Part shown: in pieces, positions 44,190 through 54,939 of the stretch
How the letters are laid out: each line of letters begins with the position of its first letter
How positions within the stretch are numbered: the first letter of the stretch is position 1
Assembly (NCBI RefSeq): GCF_900497805.2
Contig: NW_020954625.1
Span: forward strand, 22,618,785-22,682,784
Source: Vombatus ursinus
Taxonomy: Eukaryota; Chordata; Mammalia; Diprotodontia; Vombatidae
Reading direction: 5' to 3'
Length of the DNA: 64,000 bases
The notes under the pieces: model-generated
The model's database searches: none
The model's input: the letters and a program-made list of their open reading frames with translations, nothing else
Told to the model about the DNA's origin: nothing
Position numbers and translations under genes: made by a program

Positions 44190-44715
44190 AGGGCACCCAA
44201 GGCCAGACCCAAGCCCTGCCTTTGCCAGGCTTGTGACTTGGGAAGGGAGCTTGACTATACAGCTGGGTTTCCTCATCTGCAGCAGTGGAGGTCTCCATAA
44301 CTACACCCAATAGGGCTGTCCCAAGGCTCAAATGAGATGCGATGCTTCATAGAAAAGTGAGCAATTATTATTTATTGGGGCTTTTATTTTTCTAAAGAGG
44401 CAGCCATAGGATAATGGAAAGAGTATTCAGAACAGGCTTTTAGCTCGAAAGCTGGAAGGGATACCAGGGGTCACTGGGGCCCTCCCCTCCACTTTAATGA
44501 GAAAGCAACTGAAGCCAACAAAGAGGAAATGACTTGCACAAGAATCCATAATTATCTGGGTGACTTTGGGAGTCATTTTACCTCCCTATTCCTCAGTTAC
44601 CTTGCCTTGTAAAATGGGGATAATAGTATCTCCACTACTTACCTCACAGGGTGGATGTCAGGCTCAAAAGAGATGATGGATACAAAAGTCCTATAGAAAT
44701 GCTACTAGTATGAGT
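44190..44715. repeat. three MIR-type SINEs
   Basis: 44190-44370 plus (TGGGTTTCCTCATCTGCAGC). 44437-44550 minus (TCGAAAGCTGGAAGGGATAC). 44551-44715 plus (CTATTCCTCAGTTACCTTGC, then ACTTACCTCACAGGGTGG). Confidence 0.7.
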
Positions 44716-44859
44716 CACTGTATCAATATATTCCCCTTTAATTGTTTCAGAGGTGGTGATCTTCCTTCCCTCTAAACTTTCATAATCCTTCTTGACTGTC
44801 CTCCTTAAAGACAACAACCAGGAGAGTGAAGGGAATAAGTTCACGTTGTATGAGGATAT

Positions 44860-45235
44860 GGTTGAAGGAATAAGGGATATTTGCCCTGGAGAAGAGAAGA
44901 TTCTGGAATGACATGATGGGATTCTTCAAATCATTGAGGACTGTGACAAAGAAAGGATGAGATTTATTCTGCTAGACTCTAGAAAACGAATTTAGAAGCA
45001 AGTGTGAGATTCAGAGAAGAAAATTAAGTTTAATGTCAGGAAAATTTTCCTGCAAATGAGAATGGTAGAATGTCTTCCCAACAGAGACAGTAGTTTTTCC
45101 CTTATTGGAGGGCCTCAAGCATAGGCTGAAAATGATGTCTTGGGTGTATTATAGAAGATATTGTTGTCCAAGTTTGGGGAGAACTGCGATCCCTTCGAAT
45201 GCTCACAGTCTGGGATGCTGTGATCCTTCTAAATA
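44860..45235 (+). repeat. L3/CR1-type LINE
   Basis: GCCCTGGAGAAGAGAAGATT, TTTAATGTCAGGAAAATTTT and TTGGAGGGCCTCAAGCATAG, in L3 sense order. Confidence 0.8.
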
Positions 45236-45479
45236 TTTTTGAGTTCCTCTCACTTCTTGCTACTTGCCCAATAAATGATTAAGTTTGTTTCATCCATTAA
45301 ATATGCCAAATATGAAGCAAATTGTTTAGTTTCTTTGTCTTTCTAGACAAGTTAGAACCATGAAGGAATCACTAAACAAATTGTATTGTCCAATGAGAAC
45401 ATTTAGTTCTAGCTAACCACTGTCCCCCACCCCCACCCCAGGATTTTAGAAAAGGAGTTAGAGATAAAAAGAGATTACT

Positions 45480-45945
45480 GAGTAGTTTTTTCATATTGTA
45501 GATGAGGAAATACAGTTATATTATCTCACTTGATTCCCATAGGAAACCAGTGGGGTAGCTAATATGGCTAATAGAATACTAATAATAGTTTTATAATCCC
45601 CATTTTACAGAGCAGGAAACTGAGGCCCAGAGAAGCCACTCAGCTAGTAAATGAGCAGAGTTGAGACTTCAACTCAGTCCTCTGGCTCCAAATCCAGTGC
45701 TCTGGCCACTGTGTCACCTGTCCGCCTCTTGTGATTTCAGCGCATAGCTGTAACATTACAGCTTTGGAGCTGAAACTCTAGAGATCGTCTGTTCTAACCC
45801 CCTCATTAGAGAGACAAGGAAACTGAGACCCAGGAGATGTGAAATGATTTGCCCAAGGTCACACAGGTAAGGAATAACTGAGCTGGGATTTGAGCCCAGG
45901 ACCCCCACTTTCAACCTCAGCTGCATGTTCACCATGCTACAGTAC
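45480..45945 (-). repeat. two antisense MIR-type SINEs
   Basis: 45480-45730: CCCATTTTACAGAGCAGGAA, then CTGAGGCCCAGAGAAGCC. 45745-45945: GAGACAAGGAAACTGAGACC, then GCCCAAGGTCACACAGGTAA and GATTTGAGCCCAGGACC. Confidence 0.85.
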
Positions 45946-47334
45946 CTTTACTCATTGAAACTATGCAGAGAGATACACTTCAGACCTGGGATTAAGCTCT
46001 AGAAAAACAAGAGTTTCTAAAAAAAAAATGCTGGAGTATATCAGCAAATCTTAACTTTGGGAGGGGGCGTCCTTACCAGTCTAAGCCAGTCTAAGATGGA
46101 GGCAAAGCTGAAGAACTGTCTTGCTTTATTTTCTGAGTGATACTTTAAATCTCAATTATTGCAAAACTACCACCTTTCCTATACTAAACAGGGCCGATGT
46201 GTGCTCTCTGGAGGGCTGTATTCTCAAGAGGCTGAAAAATAAATCCATTATAACTGGAAAACACTCCAGTGCTCTAAATTAGGCCTGATGACTATCAGTC
46301 TATTCCATATAAAATGTGGATATTTTTCCAAACAATTTGAAAAGACAGAAATACTCTCTTATAGATATAGGTTAATAGCTACTCAATGCAGGATGGAACA
46401 TGTCTACTTTTCCACCACTCTTGATTCGAAGTGAAAACAGAAATATCAATGTGACGCTCTTAATTAGGAAGGCAGAGGAAATTGGAATCAATAAAAAAAT
46501 TCAAAATTTTTGTTTATATTTGTGAAGAAGTCTTCTTTGGCTAAAATATCACAAAGGAGGGAACATGGGTTGGGAAAAGAAGTGGGCTGTGTCACAAGAG
46601 CAAGATATGAGACAGACATCTTGAACATTCACTGGCATCCTTGGGATGAGGGTGGAGCATCTCTGGATGATCTGTGGAAGGATTCGGTATAGAACCACAC
46701 AGGTTGAGAAGATGTGGAGGGTTCACAGTCTTTAACTGTGAATGGAGGACTCATACCTCTGAGATCAGAGTCATTTAAAGTATCAAAGCCAATCTTTTAA
46801 CAGACAAGAGATGTGATAATAGCTGCATCAAAGAACAAGCCTATTCTGATCATGTATCAAAACTCAACGTTTGGGCAGCAGCTTGGGAATAATGATAACC
46901 CTTCATTCAAGGAGATATGGTACAAATATTTTCTATGCACATATTTGTGCATGGATTCTGTGGCACACCTAGACTTTCTTGGGGCAGAATGCCCATGCTC
47001 TCTATCTGCTCATTTTCCTGCCTGGAACCCCTCACCTTCCCTGTTGATGTTCTGGAAACTTTCGTAACCAGAAATGTCTATGTTCCATGATATAGAGGGT
47101 AAAGGGGCACCCAGGATAATATCTGGTGCCTCCTCACCTCTGGCATTACAGGTTGGAAACCAACCAGATGGTCCTGAATAACAGTCTACTCCTCGCCATA
47201 TGATCATTGTCTCTAACACGTTAGTGATCTATCCTGATGGATGAAGATAGGAGCCAGACATTCTTGAACCACATAGGGAGGAAGGTAGCTGGGAGAAAGA
47301 ATAACCTGGGTGGCACATCCAGAGACCAGCCTAT
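45946..47334. other. unique flank
   Basis: AT-rich and repeat-free by eye, apart from an A8 run at about 46020. No coding frame. It is among the longest repeat-poor blocks in the flank. Confidence 0.45.
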
Positions 47335-47570
47335 TACATGAGCATAAAATCAAAGACCTAGGGCTAGAAGGGGCCTCAGAGGTTATCAGGTTCAACTCCC
47401 TCATTTTACAGATGAGGAAACTGAGGCCTGAGGTGGTTAAATGACTTTTCCAAAATCATACATGTAAGTGGCAGATCTGGGATTTGAATTCAGCTCCTGT
47501 AATACTTCAGCACCTGTAACTCCAAGTTCAGCAGGAAAGTTCAGCACTTTCTTCATGGCACCAGACTGCC
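47335..47570 (-). repeat. MIR3-like SINE, well preserved
   Basis: CATTTTACAGATGAGGAAAC, then TGAGGCCTGAGGTGG and GATCTGGGATTTGAATTCAG. Confidence 0.88.
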
Positions 47571-47999
47571 TCCATCATTAAACTCCTTCATCCTTCTGCT
47601 GTGTCTTCAAGACCAGCACTCCATGGTCTAGCAATGCTTCTCTTCTAACTGAGATCCAGGTTTGTCCTTATCCATCCAGGCCCTGAAATCTACATGTGAT
47701 TCTGTCCTAAGCTGCTCTTGCCATACACCCCACCTCCACCGCCTCATGCCCTCTGAAGTCTTAGATTAGGCCTTCTTCCTTTTTTTATGTTCATTAAAAT
47801 GGGCCTATAATAAAGGCCTATCACTTTAGCATCACTGACCTGTCTGCCTCCTTTGTAAAATATTCTAAGTCTCAAAGTACATCAACAGACTGACACACAC
47901 TCTACTAGAAACCGCAATTATGAGAACCCCCCAAAACATTGTTACCCAAGAAACTAACAAATATTTTTCAAGTGCCTACTCTGTGTAAGATTTGGTGGT
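47571..47999. other. unique flank, possible L2 scraps
   Basis: TTTTCAAGTGCCTACTCTGT at 47967 suggests an antisense L2 end. The rest is not assigned. Confidence 0.4.
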
Positions 48000-48190
48000 A
48001 TTACATTGCATAGCACATTTATTTTTAAAAGTATTTCATGTGTTACATCTCATTTTACCTTGCAACAACCCTTTGGGAAAGGGAGAATGACTAGACATTT
48101 AAAAATGAGGACAGAGACTCAGAGAAATGAGGGGGCTTAACTCGGGTCATCCAATAAGTAGATCACAGAAGTGGGACTTAACTCCTGGTC
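48000..48190 (-). repeat. MIR SINE
   Basis: TAGCACATTTATTTTTAAAA, then CATCTCATTTTACCTTGCAA and AACTCGGGTCATCCAATAAG. Confidence 0.7.
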
Positions 48191-48629
48191 TCTTGCTACC
48201 TGTCTCAATGTTTTCTTATGTCATCTCCCCCAAATCCACCATTTCTTGTAACTGCTTATTCATGAAAGAGCCCTCAAACCAGTTTACTTGATTTCAGTTC
48301 ATTTGAAAAATAGCAGCAGGAGTTTGGAACAAAACTGTATAACTTCATCCTCCATTCAATCAGTAGCATTTAACCAGACCTATTAAGATCTAAGTGAGTA
48401 TATGAATTATCTGTGGGAGGACAGTCTCCATGCTTAAGTTCCAGCCACGTTAAGTCTTTTGGTTTTAGAAGTAAGTGTCCCTCAAAATCTCTGCACTTGG
48501 AGAAATTGAGTCATTTCCTTAGGGCAGTTTTCTAAGAATCAGGAGGAAAGAGCCTCAATCTAAGCCAAAACTTATGGGATTAAGGTTTGTAATGGGAAGC
48601 GGCTCAGAGCTGCCTTGGAAATGCATCAT
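48191..48629. other. unique flank
   Basis: No element recognised. Confidence 0.4.
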
Positions 48630-48990
48630 ATCTTATTGAGTCATTCAGACACACACTAGTTTTGTGGCCATCAGTAAGGTACTTATCCCCTCAGCCTCAG
48701 TTTCCTTAACTGCAAAACACCTGCAGTTCTCCTCATTAGGAAGTTTGTCCTGTCAGTACACCTAAATTTGCCTACTTGCAAGCTCCTGCCTATAAAAGGC
48801 AGGCCTGGAAGTCTAGAAGACCTGGATTCAAGTCCTCCTTCTGACACATATTAGCTGGGTAACCACAGGCAAGGCACCCTTCAGTTTACCCAGGGCAACT
48901 CTAAGTTACAGCCAAGTTGTTGATCTGAATCTGTAGAGGGCATTTTCACACCCAGAGTTCCCTATACTGACAAAATCACAGTTTTCTGGA
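48630..48990 (+). repeat. MIR scrap then AAGTT-RCAGA subfamily SINE
   Basis: 48640-48720: CCTCAGCCTCAGTTTCCTTA. 48795-48990: GAAGACCTGGATTCAAGTCC, CTAAGTTACAGCCAAGTTGT, GATCTGAATCTGTAGAGGGC and GTTCCCTATACTGACAAAAT, a fuller version of the SINE at 5758. Confidence 0.75.
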
Positions 48991-49072
48991 CATTCCAACT
49001 CAAGAAATAAAAAACATTTTTAATAGAAATCACTGATGAAATGAGCAGAGAATAGTGACTAGTTCACTACAG

Positions 49073-49600
49073 CCCTAGGTGGCACAGTGGATAAAGTACT
49101 GACCTAGAGTCAGGAAGACCTAAGTTCAAATCTGGCCTCAGGATCTTAATAGCTACGTGATGCTGGGCAAGTCATTTAACCTCTGTTTGACCCAGTTTCC
49201 TTATCTATGAAATGGAGATAGTAATAGCACTTAGCTACCAGTATTCTTGTGAGGTTCAAATGAGATAATAATTGTAAAGCACTTAGCACAGTGCCTGGCA
49301 CAGTGTATGGTATAGTTGTTCAGTCATTTTCAGTTATGTCCTACTCTTTGTGACCCCATTTGAGGTATTTTTGGCAAGGATGCTAGAGTAGTTTGCCCTT
49401 TCTTTCTCCAGCTCATTTTATAGGAAGCTGATGCAAATAGGGTTAAGTGACTTACCCAGGGTCACACAGCTAGTAAATGTCTGAGACCGGATTTGAACTC
49501 AGAAAGATTAGTCTTCCTGACTCCAGGACCAACACTGTGCCACCTAGCTGCCCACAGCAGATAGTAATCCCTATATAAATGTTAGTTATTATAATTATTA
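49073..49600 (+). repeat. full-length MIR-type SINE, interrupted
   Basis: Sense copy from GGTGGCACAGTGGATAAAGT through TTCAAATGAGATAATAATTG to GCACAGTGCCTGGCACAG. It resumes after the inserted SINE with ATAAATGTTAGTTATTATAA at 49575-49600. Confidence 0.85.
49316..49552 (-). mobile_element. tRNA-SINE with RTE tail, inserted into the MIR
   Basis: Read on the minus strand it begins GGGCAGCTAGGTGGCACAGT, has a MIR-like core and ends in the RTE-type tail (GGGGTCACAAAGAGTAGGAC-like, then ...TGACTGAACAA). This fits RTE-mobilised marsupial SINEs (MAR1-like; name uncertain). Confidence 0.78.
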
Positions 49601-49799
49601 TTAACCCAGACTCCTAGAATCACTGCCAAGTCACTGTGTTAGAATCCAGTCAGACTGCTTGCCATGGCATTACCAGGGCAGAAAATCTCAAGCTTCTAAA
49701 CTGCTGTCATTAAGAGAAATTTATGATGAACTTTTAAAATCACTATGTCTGATTTACATCTGAAAATAACATGATATGCTATTTGATATACATATTATA

Positions 49800-49880
49800 T
49801 CCTTTCCTGCTTTGCTCAGTGCCTTGCACTTAGTAGACACCTAGTGAATACTGGCTTATGAGTGAATGAATGATTTGTGA
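49800..49880 (+). repeat. L2 LINE 3' end fragment
   Basis: CTCAGTGCCTTGCACTTAGT, then AGACACCTAGTGAATACTG. Confidence 0.65.
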
Positions 49881-50149
49881 TGTATCTTTCAAGGTAGATT
49901 TGGATGAAGTCTCCTAGGTGCACTAAAATGCCTGGGCTTAAAAGCATCTAACTCAGATAATAGCAGCTGAAGAGTGCTATAATTGACTACTTTTCTGCAA
50001 GTCATGTCTCCAGGTTGTACACAACAGTTGTATAGTTTTTAAAATTCAAAGCATCCCTTTTTCAGTTACTTTTTATTTATTTACAGTGCATACACTGCCT
50101 GCTTCTTTAAAAAAAATGGTATCTTTCCATGCAATGAAAATATTCCTTA

Positions 50150-50270
50150 TAAAGATATTTCTAGTTTATTCATTCTATATAAACCCTTTGTTAAATGCCT
50201 ACTCTGTGTAAAGCACACTGTCCTAGGTGCTGAAGGAGATAGGTAGACAATTGCCCTCAAGTGCAGTAAT
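50150..50270 (-). repeat. L2 LINE 3' end
   Basis: GTTAAATGCCTACTCTGTGT, then CTAGGTGCTGAAGGAGATAG. Confidence 0.75.
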
Positions 50271-50308
50271 AATGTATGACATTTCTGTAGCATTTTTAAG
50301 GTTTGCAA

Positions 50309-50486
50309 CTGGGCCATCTCCAATAGTCCTGATGAATATCTGGCCACTGGACCCAGATTGGAGGAAAAAGCGAGGTTGGTGACCTTGCACAGCCCTCCCT
50401 CACTCCAATCAAAGTCAATTGTAAGTCATGTCATCATCTCCCTGATGTCATGGTCCTTTTTGAGAATGAAGGACAAACATAACAAC
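50309..50486 (+). mobile_element. marsupial SINE with GAAGGACAAACA tail
   Basis: CTGGGCCATCTCCAATAGTC start, CCTTGCACAGCCCTCCCTCA middle, and CTGATGTCATGGTCC then GAATGAAGGACAAACATAAC end. Perfect target duplication AAGGTTTGCAA at 50298-50308 and 50487-50497. I know this repeat as common in marsupials; the name is uncertain. Confidence 0.85.
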
Positions 50487-50572
50487 AAGGTTTGCAAAAT
50501 GCTTTCTACATAAGGTCTTATTTGATCTTCACAACATCCCTGTGAGGTATGTATTATATTATCCACATTTTT

Positions 50573-50726
50573 TTGTCTTTTTTTTTTTGGTGAGGCAATT
50601 AGGGTTAAGTGACTTGCCCAGGGTCACACATAACTAGCAAGAGTCAAGTGTCTGAGGCTGGATTCGAACTGAGGTCCTCCTGACCCCAAGGCCAGAGCTC
50701 TACCCACTGCACCACCTAGTTACCCC
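50573..50726 (-). mobile_element. tRNA-derived SINE, antisense, in the same MIR
   Basis: The T-run at the low end is the A-tail. The rest is the reverse complement of the GGGGYAACTAGGTGGTGCAG-headed SINE. Perfect target duplication ATCCACATTTTT at 50561-50572 and 50727-50738. Confidence 0.9.
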
Positions 50727-50885
50727 ATCCACATTTTTCATATGAGGAACCTGAAGCTGAAAGTTAAATGACTTGCCCAGATTTATATAACTACTGAGTA
50801 TCTCAAGCAGTTTGTGATCTTAGGTCATCCTGACTCCCAGTTCAGGACTCTATCAACTGTGCCACCTAGATAAGAGGATAGGGGG

Positions 50886-50886
<1 letters not shown>

Positions 50887-50921
<35 letters not shown>

Positions 50922-50930
50922 TACACACAT
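50887..50930 (+). repeat. (AC)n microsatellite
   Basis: About 30 bp of pure AC, then CATACATAC interruptions. Confidence 0.95.
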
Positions 50931-51196
50931 GATAGGAAACAGAAAATGAGAAATATGAATGAGGAGCCAAGAGAGGTTACAAATTACTCTTCAAACTAAT
51001 CTACTATTTATCATACCGTGAGAAATGAATGACAAGTACATGAAGAATGAGGACAATTAGCTAACTACCACAGCATCTTTGTGAAGGCTGAATGCAGTTG
51101 ACTCTTACTGACTCCTTTATTACTGGACAATCTTATATATTGGGAAAAGCCATGAGTTTGAACTCAAGACAGACCTTGGTTCAAATGATAATTCTA

Positions 51197-51357
51197 GAGA
51201 CAGCTAGGTGATGCAGTGAAAAGAGCTCGGGCCTTGGAATCAGGAGGACCTGAGTTCAAATCTGACCTCAGACACTTGACACTTACTAGCTGTGTGACCC
51301 TGGGCAAGTCACTTAACCCTGATTGCTTCACCAAAAAAGAAAACAAAAAAAAGTAGA
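51197..51357 (+). mobile_element. tRNA-derived SINE with 17-bp target duplication
   Basis: GACAGCTAGGTGATGCAGTG head, CTGAGTTCAAATCTGACCTC box and an A-rich tail. TTCAAATGATAATTCTA at 51180-51196 matches 51358-51374 at 16 of 17 positions. Confidence 0.92.
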
Positions 51358-51500
51358 TTCAAATGATAACTCTAACACCTATTAACTATAAGAATATGGA
51401 CAAGTTAGCTTCAGTTTCCTGATGTAAGGATAATAATACTTTTAGTAACTACCTTATAACATAATTGGGAAAATTGCAGAATCTTAAAAATAAAAGGGAT

Positions 51501-51650
51501 TGGGGCAGCCAGGTGGTGCAGTGGATAGAGCACTGGCCCTGCAGTCAGGAGAAATTGAGTTCATATCCAGTCTCAGACCAAACACTTGACATGTACTACC
51601 TGTGTGACCCTGGGCGAGTCACTTAACCCCAATTGCCTAAAAAAAATTTA
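51501..51650 (+). mobile_element. tRNA-derived SINE, CAGACCAAACACTTGA subfamily
   Basis: GGGGCAGCCAGGTGGTGCAG head and CTCAGACCAAACACTTGACA core. Perfect 15-bp target duplication AAAAATAAAAGGGAT at 51486-51500 and 51651-51665. Confidence 0.92.
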
Positions 51651-51659
51651 AAAAATAAA

Positions 51660-52090
51660 AGGGATCTTAGTGGCCATTTGTCTCAAATCATACTTTACCA
51701 TGAATACCCTCCAAGGCATCCCCCCAAAGCAGACATTGCATCAAGACATCTAATACAGGGGAACCCACTTCCTCCTTAAGCAATTCTATTTTGGAATAGC
51801 TCTTCTTGTTAGGATATTTTTCCCTACATCAATCTTATGTGTCTCTTTGTAACTACACGTGCACACACACCTGCCCCTTCATTCTGGTTCTGTCTCGTGT
51901 CACTAAGCAGAAAACATCAAATCTCTCTTCTTCAGGTTCCTAATATCCACTTCCTGCATAAAACAGTCACTTTGCCATCAACAATTAACAAATTAACAAA
52001 TCTTTATATTTTCTTTATATTGTACAGCAGCCATTTAAATGCTTGAAGGCAGAATTTCTGATCACTCCCTTACTCTCCTCTTCTCTACTC
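51660..52090 (-). repeat. L3/CR1-type LINE
   Basis: GGGAACCCACTTCCTCCTTA, TCTTGTTAGGATATTTTTCC and TCTTCTTCAGGTTCCTAATA are L3 motifs in reverse. Confidence 0.75.
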
Positions 52091-52599
52091 TAAATACCTT
52101 GAGTTCCATTACTAATCCTTACATGGAGCAAATTTGAGTCACTTCACCATTCTCTCTTTCTGCCTCTATATTAAATGAGACACTATATGGAAAGTCCTTT
52201 GTAAACATGAAAGTGCTCTGTGAATGCCAGTTATTCTGGGCCCCTTGTTGACTAAAGCATACAAGCCAATTAAGCTGGATCTATCCAGATATTTCCACTG
52301 GTCCTGGGGAAACTATTTCTCAAGGATGGGGGTCAAGAAGGAGGTGGGGGAGAACTTTACATTTGCTACACAATACAAGGAGAAAAAAATCTGCCACTGA
52401 AGTCAAATGTGTCCCTAGATCCTTAATTATCTTGATGACACTTAATATTTAAAAGACTCCTTTGATTTTGTTCTCATTAGCGCTCCAAGAGCCCCTACTG
52501 GGGCTGCCATGTGGTCCTGGAAGTCATCGTATCTTTCCTTGATGCTAAAATAAAACTCTCAGGATATTGCAATGCAATGAAAGATCCTTCAACAAATTC
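52091..52599. other. unique flank
   Basis: Possible MIR end at 52170-52230 (GGAAAGTCCTTTGTAAACA). Otherwise unassigned. Confidence 0.35.
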
Positions 52600-52930
52600 A
52601 AGTCCCCAAGCATTTATTGGGCACCTACTACGTGCTACTATAAGTCCTGAGGAGATAAAAAAAATACAACAGTTCCTGCCTTACAAGTTACAAAGAGTCC
52701 AAATTAACCTGAGCAGGAAGAGGACACTAACAGATTCAGAATGCAGGAATGGGTGGTGTTTGAGCTGTCTTGAAAGTATACAAGGATTCTGAGCAGCAGA
52801 GATGATAAGAGAATGCATTCCAAGCACCGGGGCTAGATCATGTGAATGCACAGAGATCAGAGATGGAGTGGTCATGCAGGGAACACCTAGTGGTCCCATT
52901 TGACAAGGACTTAGATTTTCTGAAAAGATG
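52600..52930 (-). repeat. L2 LINE, extended antisense copy
   Basis: GGGCACCTACTACGTGCTAC at the low end. Then TTTGAGCTGTCTTGAAAGTA and GAATGCATTCCAAGCACCGG match internal antisense L2. Confidence 0.75.
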
Positions 52931-52999
52931 CAGTATGAAATCAGGCTAGAAAGAAAGATAGGAACTAGGTTTTATTCAAGTGGACTCTATCCACTTACC

Positions 53000-53410
53000 T
53001 TCTATAATGAGAAAACTTTGCTGATTCCTTTCATTACTAGTGCTACCACCCTTCTCAAATTTTTACCAGGACATGTATCTTGTCACATGTTTCCTCCAGT
53101 AGAATGTGAGATCCCTGAAGACAGGGATTGTTTAAATGGTTTTTTTTTTACTTTGTATTGACCATGCCTAGCTTAGTGCCTTGAAGGGTAGGTGCTTAAT
53201 TAATACTTATCGGATTAGATGACGGGAAGGTCTTAAAAATTAAGATATGTTTTGAATTTTATCATAGTATCAATAGGGAGTTGTTGAGGGAAAAATTTAA
53301 CAGAGGATTGATAAAGTGAGATTCATGCTTTAGGCAGACTATTTTTAGATTGTCTACATCCCTAGCACTTTGTACAGTGCCTGAAACCTAGGAGATGCTT
53401 AAGAAGTGAC
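53000..53410 (+). repeat. L2 LINE 3' end and a second L2 scrap
   Basis: AATGTGAGATCCCTGAAGAC, then GTAGGTGCTTAATTAATACT. At 53345-53410, CTTTGTACAGTGCCTGAAAC. Confidence 0.8.
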
Positions 53411-53544
53411 AACTGTATTCTATTGAGCATCAGTTGGAGCTCATTTTCTCAATTGTTCAAGAGTCTAAACATCAGTAATGAATGCAAGGTCCCTGAGTAG
53501 ATCACATTCATTAGACTTTCCTCAGGGTGGGGCCATATACGTGT

Positions 53545-53700
53545 ATGGAATCATTGAATCTTAGAATATAAGACTTCAAAAGGGGTCTTGGAGATTATCT
53601 AATCCAATCCCCCCATTTTCTGGATGAGGACAATGAGGCATAGAGTGGTGACGTATGTTGTTCAAGGTCACACACTTAGTTACTATCAGAATGTTGACTT
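53545..53700 (-). repeat. MIR3-like SINE
   Basis: ATCATTGAATCTTAGAATAT start, then TCTGGATGAGGACAATGAGG and TTCAAGGTCACACACTTAGT. Confidence 0.75.
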
Positions 53701-54147
53701 GATGCATACACCAGCAAATCCTTTATCAAAGCTGATGGTTCCTGTGCATTTGGGCATCAACAATTTGTGCACCACACTTTCCCAACAACCGACTGATGTA
53801 ACGCTCATTACGGTCATTACTACCAATAATCCTCAGTACTTCTGCTTTTCTCTAGGACCTCTAGCTTTACTAGTCTCTAAAAGGATGTAAGATGTATGGA
53901 TCTTGGGATTAGAAGATGAAATTCCCCTTAGGAAATAACTCCAGGCTTAAGCCACTAGAATCCACTGAGAATTAGACCTTCATCCTCTGCAAGAAAGGGT
54001 AGGAGGGACCACAAAAACCCACTGAATGGGTTATATCTGGAGTTTGGAGGAGGAAGAAGGAGGGGATAGGTCCCAATTCCTAGAGGATGTTAAAAAATAA
54101 ACAACCATTGAAGGTAAGGGTAATGAGACACAAGTAGTTACTTTTGA
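53701..54147. other. unique flank
   Basis: No recognisable element. The 88-codon frame at 53624-53890 starts inside a MIR and is not a gene. Confidence 0.4.
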
Positions 54148-54341
54148 TCAATCAATAAATCGATTAAAAAGCATAATTGTTTACCATGTACCAAGCACTG
54201 GGAATATGAAGAAAGACAAAAACAGGTCCTGACTTCAAGGAACTCCCATTTTAATTTGGGAGACAACATGGAAATAACTAAGTAAATTATACACATACAC
54301 AAACACACACACACACACACACATACATATATATGTGGAGA

Positions 54342-54390
<49 letters not shown>

Positions 54391-54650
54391 TGTGAAGGGT
54401 AATCTCAGAGAAAAAGGTGCTAGTAGTTGCAGGGACCAGGAGAGAATTCCTGAAGAAGGCAAGATTTGAGCTGAGTCTCCAGGGAAGCTAAGAGGTGGAA
54501 GAGAGGAGGGAGAACATTCTAGGCATACTTATCAAATTTGGAAATGGCATGAAACCGACAGGGAGAGATATGATGTTGTACAAAAAACATCCATGGTCCA
54601 AAAAGCTCTTGACAGGTTGGAATGCTGGGCCAAAACAAATAAGACAAAAG
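54148..54650 (-). repeat. L2 LINE, extended antisense copy with microsatellite
   Basis: TTACCATGTACCAAGCACTG and CAAGGAACTCCCATTTTAAT at the low end. GATTTGAGCTGAGTCTCCAG and GAACATTCTAGGCATACTT lie further in. Confidence 0.8.
54294..54394 (+). repeat. compound (AC)n(AT)n(GT)n(GA)n microsatellite
   Basis: AC array, ATATATGT transition, GTGTGTGT, then about 36 bp of pure GA, all inside the L2 copy. Confidence 0.95.
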
Positions 54651-54654
54651 GTAA

Positions 54655-54920
54655 TGTGCAGCCATGTGTCTCAGTTAATAGAATTTTGTACCTGGAGCCA
54701 GGAAGACCTGAGTTCAATTCTTGCCTCAGACACTAGCTATGTGGCCTTGAGCAAGTTACTTAATTTCTCTCAGCCTCAGTTCCCTGATCTATAAAAATGG
54801 AAATCATAATAGCACCTATCTCCCAGTGTTGTTATAAGAATCCAATCAAGTAACATGAAAAGTGCTTTGCAAACCTTAAATTACGATATAAATGCTAGTT
54901 GTTATTATTAATGACAAGGG
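54655..54920 (+). repeat. full-length MIR-type SINE
   Basis: GGAGCCAGGAAGACCTGAGT, GCCTCAGTTCCCTGATCTAT, AGCACCTATCTCCCAGTGTT and AAATGCTAGTTGTTATTATT. Confidence 0.9.
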
Positions 54921-54939
54921 AAAATTATATTTGTGTTTA

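Larger units (their letters stand above)
50271..50870 (-). repeat. MIR SINE split by two later SINEs
   Basis: Antisense MIR pieces at 50271-50308, 50487-50572 and 50727-50870. They read continuously across both insertions (TTTAAGGTTTGCAA, then AATGCTTTCTACATAAGGTC, then ATATGAGGAACCTGAAGCTG). Confidence 0.85.

Noticed and set aside
50887-50930. CRISPR-like or other regular array
   Set aside because: A simple AC microsatellite without spacers, in a mammalian context.
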